Assembly: GCA_001604435.1 (NCBI GenBank)
Contig: LVBO01000066.1
Coordinates: 1 to 9,274, forward strand
Source of the DNA: Synergistales bacterium Syner_01
GTDB lineage: Bacteria > Synergistota > Synergistia > Synergistales > Aminobacteriaceae
Direction of reading: 5' to 3'
Length of the DNA stretch: 9,274 nucleotides
A program made the position numbers and the translations under genes. This document shows positions 6,940 through 9,274 of this stretch, one piece after another. Below the pieces are notes generated by a model. That model was not told the DNA's origin, ran no database searches, and saw only the letters and a program-made list of their open reading frames with translations. Each line of letters starts with the position of its first letter. Position 1 is the first letter of the stretch.

Positions 6940-7767
6940 TCATTGTCCGTCGCGAAGCAGGTTGAGTATTTCGTGCGCCGTCTCCTCTATGGCTCTGGCG
7001 CTGACGTCGAAAACAACCGCTCCAAGACGTTTCATTATACCCGATGCATAATCAATTTCACTCAAAATCCGATCGAATTTTACGTAATCGCTTCCCTCCG
7101 GATCGAACCCCATCATGTGCATACGCGTAGTCCGGATATGCTCCAGAGAATGCGTCGAGCGCGTCAGCCCGATGATCCTTGAAGGATGTATCTGAAAGAG
7201 CTGCACCGGAGGCTCGATCTCCGGGACAAGCGGTATGTTGGCCGCTTTTATTCCCTTGTGGGCAAGGTACATGCACAAAGGGGACTTACCCGTTCGCGAA
7301 ACGCCGATGACGACGACGTCGGCCTCTTTCAGTATCGACGAGTTGCCGCCGTCGTCCGCGGCAATGGTGTACTCGATCGCCTTTACACGCTTGAAATACT
7401 CGTTGTCCATGGGGTGCACCAGGGACGGGTCGCGCCTTGGCTGTTCTCCGGCGATTCGCGAGAGGCGGGAGAAAAGGTGGCGGAGCACATCGTATTCGTC
7501 GAGTCCGACTTCGCCGCACCCGGCGACGACAAGACGGCGGAACGCGTCGGAGAGAAATCCGTGAAGCACGAAGGCGTCTCTCCGGGCCGCTTCGTCGAGC
7601 ACTTCGCGTACGGCATCTTCGGTGCGAAGCAGACCGTAGCGGGATATTTCGATGTCGATCTTCTCAAAACGCCTCGTTATCCACGATGCGGCCGAGTCCA
7701 TCTCTTCCCCTAAATAGTCGGAAAGGTAGAAGAGTTCGCAGGTCCGCGGAAAATCTTCTCGTTCCAT
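6940..7767 (-). CDS. Divergent second DUF299 kinase/pyrophosphorylase-like protein (PPDK/PEP-synthase regulator paralogue)
   Basis: This 275-residue protein is a paralogue of the gene just upstream. The C-terminal half is typical of the family: NEYFKRVKAIEYTI (122-135), the P-loop segment GVSRTGKSPLCMYLAHKG (155-172), KAANIPLVPEIEPP (174-187) and an ending AIEETAHEILNLL. In this region it is clearly similar to its neighbour. The N-terminal half has drifted: the family motif SDSTGETA is SDYLGEEMD here, and the TLVDKKSR segment of the neighbour has no match. Family members use ADP to phosphorylate the Thr beside the catalytic His of PPDK or PEP synthase and phosphate to remove it. Whether this copy retains both activities cannot be seen. 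ATG at 7767 is chosen because family similarity starts right after it; its Shine-Dalgarno is weak. A TTG at 7791, one base after the preceding stop, is an alternative. The 25-nt gap suggests translational coupling to the first copy. Confidence 0.87.
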   Translation of the reverse strand: MEREDFPRTCELFYLSDYLGEEMDSAASWITRRFEKIDIEISRYGLLRTEDAVREVLDEAARRDAFVLHGFLSDAFRRLVVAGCGEVGLDEYDVLRHLFSRLSRIAGEQPRRDPSLVHPMDNEYFKRVKAIEYTIAADDGGNSSILKEADVVVIGVSRTGKSPLCMYLAHKGIKAANIPLVPEIEPPVQLFQIHPSRIIGLTRSTHSLEHIRTTRMHMMGFDPEGSDYVKFDRILSEIDYASGIMKRLGAVVFDVSARAIEETAHEILNLLRDGQ

Positions 7768-7792
7768 ACGGCTGGAAAGCTCTTCTCTCAAG

Positions 7793-8599
7793 CTATTTCG
7801 TACGCAGGAAATCCAGGATCTCCTGCGCTGTTTCCTCGACCGCCCTGTCGGTGACGTCGTAAATCCGCGCGCCGAGCGACTGGAGATATTCCCTGGCGGT
7901 CTGGAGTTCTCTTTCGATCCGTTCCCTGTTCGCATAGGCCGAGGCCTTCGGTTCCAATCCCAGAAGGCGAAGGCGTTCCTGGCGGATCTGGGAGAGTCTT
8001 TCGCCGGAGATGATCAGCCCTACTATCTTTGAGGAAGGAATGGTTTTGAGAATCTCGGGTGGATCGACTTCCGGTATGAGGGGGATATTCGCCGCCCTGA
8101 AACCTTTGTTCGCGATGTACATCGAGAGCGGCGTCTTCCCTGTACGGGAAACTCCGAGGATGACAAGGTCGGCTTCCGGCAACGATTCGGGGCTTCGTCC
8201 GTCGTCGCATTGGATGGCGAACTCCACGGCCTTGATTCGCTGGAAATACTCCTCGTCGAGCTTCCTGAGAAGCCCCGGAGCCTGAAGCGGGGCTCTTTCC
8301 AGGCGGATTTCGAGCGCATCGATGACGGGCCCCAGAAGATCGACGAAAGGAATGTCGCGTTGCGCGCACTTGGCGGCAAGCGCGGAGCGGCTCTTCTTGT
8401 CCACCAGCGTGCAGATCACCATCGCGGGAGCGGCCGAGGCCTTGGCCAGTATTTCGTCGATTCTGGCCTCCCCCTCGACGTACCGGTAGCGGAAAATATT
8501 GGCGAAATCGGTGTTGAATTGACTTATTGCCGCCAGAGCCACGTGCTCCGCCGTTTCACCGGTGGAATCGGATACGATGAACAAATTCAAGGATTCCAT
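7793..8599 (-). CDS. Pyruvate, phosphate dikinase / PEP synthase regulatory protein (DUF299 bifunctional serine/threonine kinase and phosphorylase)
   Basis: This 268-residue protein has the full family pattern and the usual length (about 270). It begins LNLFIVSDSTGETAEHVA (4-21). It then has TLVDKKSR (64-71), LDEEYFQRIKAVEFAI (114-129), the P-loop GVSRTGKTPLSMY (149-161), AANIPLIPEVDPP (169-181) and AVEETAQEIL (253-262). Homologues inactivate PPDK or PEP synthase by ADP-dependent phosphorylation of a Thr next to the catalytic His and reactivate them by Pi-dependent dephosphorylation that yields pyrophosphate. The expected target is PpdK, encoded two genes downstream. The ATG at 8599 has AAAGGAG (8609-8615) 9 nt upstream and places the conserved N-terminus at the start. 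The longer open frame back to 8797 would run through glyS and is rejected. A long hairpin lies in the 116-nt gap after glyS. Related genes are named ppsR or yqfL elsewhere; I cannot choose between targets from sequence alone. Confidence 0.94.
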   Translation of the reverse strand: MESLNLFIVSDSTGETAEHVALAAISQFNTDFANIFRYRYVEGEARIDEILAKASAAPAMVICTLVDKKSRSALAAKCAQRDIPFVDLLGPVIDALEIRLERAPLQAPGLLRKLDEEYFQRIKAVEFAIQCDDGRSPESLPEADLVILGVSRTGKTPLSMYIANKGFRAANIPLIPEVDPPEILKTIPSSKIVGLIISGERLSQIRQERLRLLGLEPKASAYANRERIERELQTAREYLQSLGARIYDVTDRAVEETAQEILDFLRTK

Positions 8600-8665
8600 T
8601 GCTTCACACTCCTTTGGGAACGCTGCTCCGCAGGCCGTACATCGCCGCTCTTCCTTCCGCGCCGC

Positions 8666-8707
8666 GGGGATCCAGGCCGGTCCGTGCGCCGAAACCGGCC
8701 GATCCCC
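8666..8707 (-). other. Long intergenic hairpin between glyS and the first regulator gene
   Basis: Two stacked perfect stems form one structure. GGGGATC (8666-8672) pairs with GATCCCC (8701-8707), and GGCCGGT (8675-8681) pairs with ACCGGCC (8694-8700). A 2-nt bulge (8673-8674) separates them and the loop is 12 nt. That is 14 bp in total, starting 8 nt after the glyS stop on the minus strand. No U tract follows on the minus strand, so it is not a classical terminator. It may be a processing or stability element or an attenuator between a housekeeping synthetase and the metabolic genes. No AT-rich promoter is visible in this 116-nt gap. Confidence 0.5.
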
Positions 8708-8715
8708 CGGCGGAT

Positions 8716-9274
8716 TTACACGCCCTTGAGTATTCCGAGGTCTCCAACCTTCAGGAAGAGGGCGTTGCAAAGACCCAGAAGATGTATCCTGTTGCATTTT
8801 ACCCTTTCATCGGGGTCCATTACAAGGACATCATCGAAAAATGACGTAACAAATGGCGAAAGTTCCGACAGATACCCCGCCAAGGCCTTCCAATCCTGGC
8901 CCGCGAGGGCATCTTCGACGAGAGGATTGATTCTGACGATCTCGGCATAAAGCGTGCTCTCCGCATCCTTCGCGAAAAGCGTCTCGTCGACGGACGCGGA
9001 AGCGTCGCCGCTCTTGGCGAGGATATTGCGGACCCTGACGGCCGATATGACAAGCTCGACGAACCACTGCTCGCCCTGAAGCTTCGAGAAGACTTCGAGG
9101 AAGCGCACCACCTGGAGCGGACGGCTTCCCGCCACTGAAACGGCGAGCGTGGAAAGCTCGTGTCCGTACCCTTTCTCACGAACCTGGACATGGAGCCGCT
9201 GCTGCAAAAAGGCGACGATCCGTTCGCGGACTTCCTCGGGGACCGCAAGCTGTTCGCAGCTTCTGGCCACCAGG
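8716..9274 (-). CDS. glyS: Glycyl-tRNA synthetase beta subunit, C-terminal part (partial at window edge)
   Basis: About 185 C-terminal residues are present and the frame stays open to the window edge; the usual full length is about 690. The beta subunit pairs with GlyQ in the alpha2beta2 synthetase that charges tRNA-Gly. The visible part is the C-terminal helical, anticodon-binding-like domain. It contains VREKGYGHELSTLAV near its start and SPFVTSFFDDVLVMDPDERV followed by NRIHLLGLCNALF near its end. The latter corresponds to the family's FFDxVMVMxxDExxRxNRLxLL pattern. The stop is TAA at 8718-8716. A GTG at 9270 is an internal Val codon, not a start. It is the most upstream visible gene of the minus-strand cluster; glyQ is expected beyond the right edge. 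Confidence 0.9.
   Translation of the reverse strand, partial: LVARSCEQLAVPEEVRERIVAFLQQRLHVQVREKGYGHELSTLAVSVAGSRPLQVVRFLEVFSKLQGEQWFVELVISAVRVRNILAKSGDASASVDETLFAKDAESTLYAEIVRINPLVEDALAGQDWKALAGYLSELSPFVTSFFDDVLVMDPDERVKCNRIHLLGLCNALFLKVGDLGILKGV

Noticed and set aside
6902..6943. Start of ppdK at the ATG overlapping the upstream stop codon
   Set aside because: There is no Shine-Dalgarno before it and the 14 added residues match nothing in the family. The ATG at 6901 has GGAGGTG.
8600..8797. N-terminal extension of the first DUF299 protein
   Set aside because: It would overlap the glyS coding end and the hairpin, while the ATG at 8599 has a good ribosome binding site and starts at the conserved N-terminus.
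8716..9270. A complete small gene starting at GTG 9270
   Set aside because: The frame stays open to the window edge and the product is the C-terminal domain of GlyS, so the GTG is an internal Val codon.
1..9274. CRISPR array, insertion sequence, prophage, toxin-antitoxin or defence system
   Set aside because: No direct-repeat array, transposase, integrase, phage gene or tRNA was seen. Nearly all the sequence is accounted for by the listed housekeeping and metabolic genes.

Overview
The window reads as ordinary chromosomal DNA of a GC-rich, probably anaerobic bacterium. Intergenic regions are short, there is no mobile element, and most genes lie on the minus strand. The gene set suggests a Synergistota- or Firmicutes-type anaerobe: a two-subunit-type glycyl-tRNA synthetase beta chain, DUF299-type kinase/pyrophosphorylases, pyruvate phosphate dikinase and a PEP-synthase-like protein. 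I favour Synergistota weakly, as inference from gene content and base composition; the 62 nt of 16S rRNA are too conserved to decide.

Layout. Positions 1-62 are the 5' end of a 16S rRNA gene on the minus strand, which runs out of the window. Its probable promoter (144-172, minus) and a plus-strand extended -10 promoter (215-223) sit back to back in a 272-bp divergent region with two long T tracts between them. The plus promoter probably drives a class A penicillin-binding protein gene (335-2647). This gene converges on the minus-strand cluster at a strong bidirectional hairpin terminator (2670-2715).

The minus-strand cluster, in transcription order, is: glyS 3' end (from the window edge to 8716); a canonical DUF299 regulatory protein (8599-7793); a second, divergent DUF299 paralogue (7767-6940); ppdK (6901-4253); and a PEP-synthase-like protein that has only the phosphohistidine and PEP/pyruvate domains (4165-2744). 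The gaps are 116, 25, 38 and 87 nt. The first and last contain long hairpins without a U tract.

How the genes work together. PpdK interconverts pyruvate and phosphoenolpyruvate. DUF299 proteins are known to switch PpdK or PEP synthase off and on by phosphorylating and dephosphorylating a Thr two residues before the catalytic His. Both potential targets here keep that Thr-X-His triad (Thr451/His453 in PpdK, Thr87/His89 in the half-length protein), and two regulators are encoded upstream. This two-regulator, two-target arrangement, with one target lacking its own ATP-grasp domain, is the most interesting part of the window. The rest (rRNA, PBP, glyS) looks conventional.
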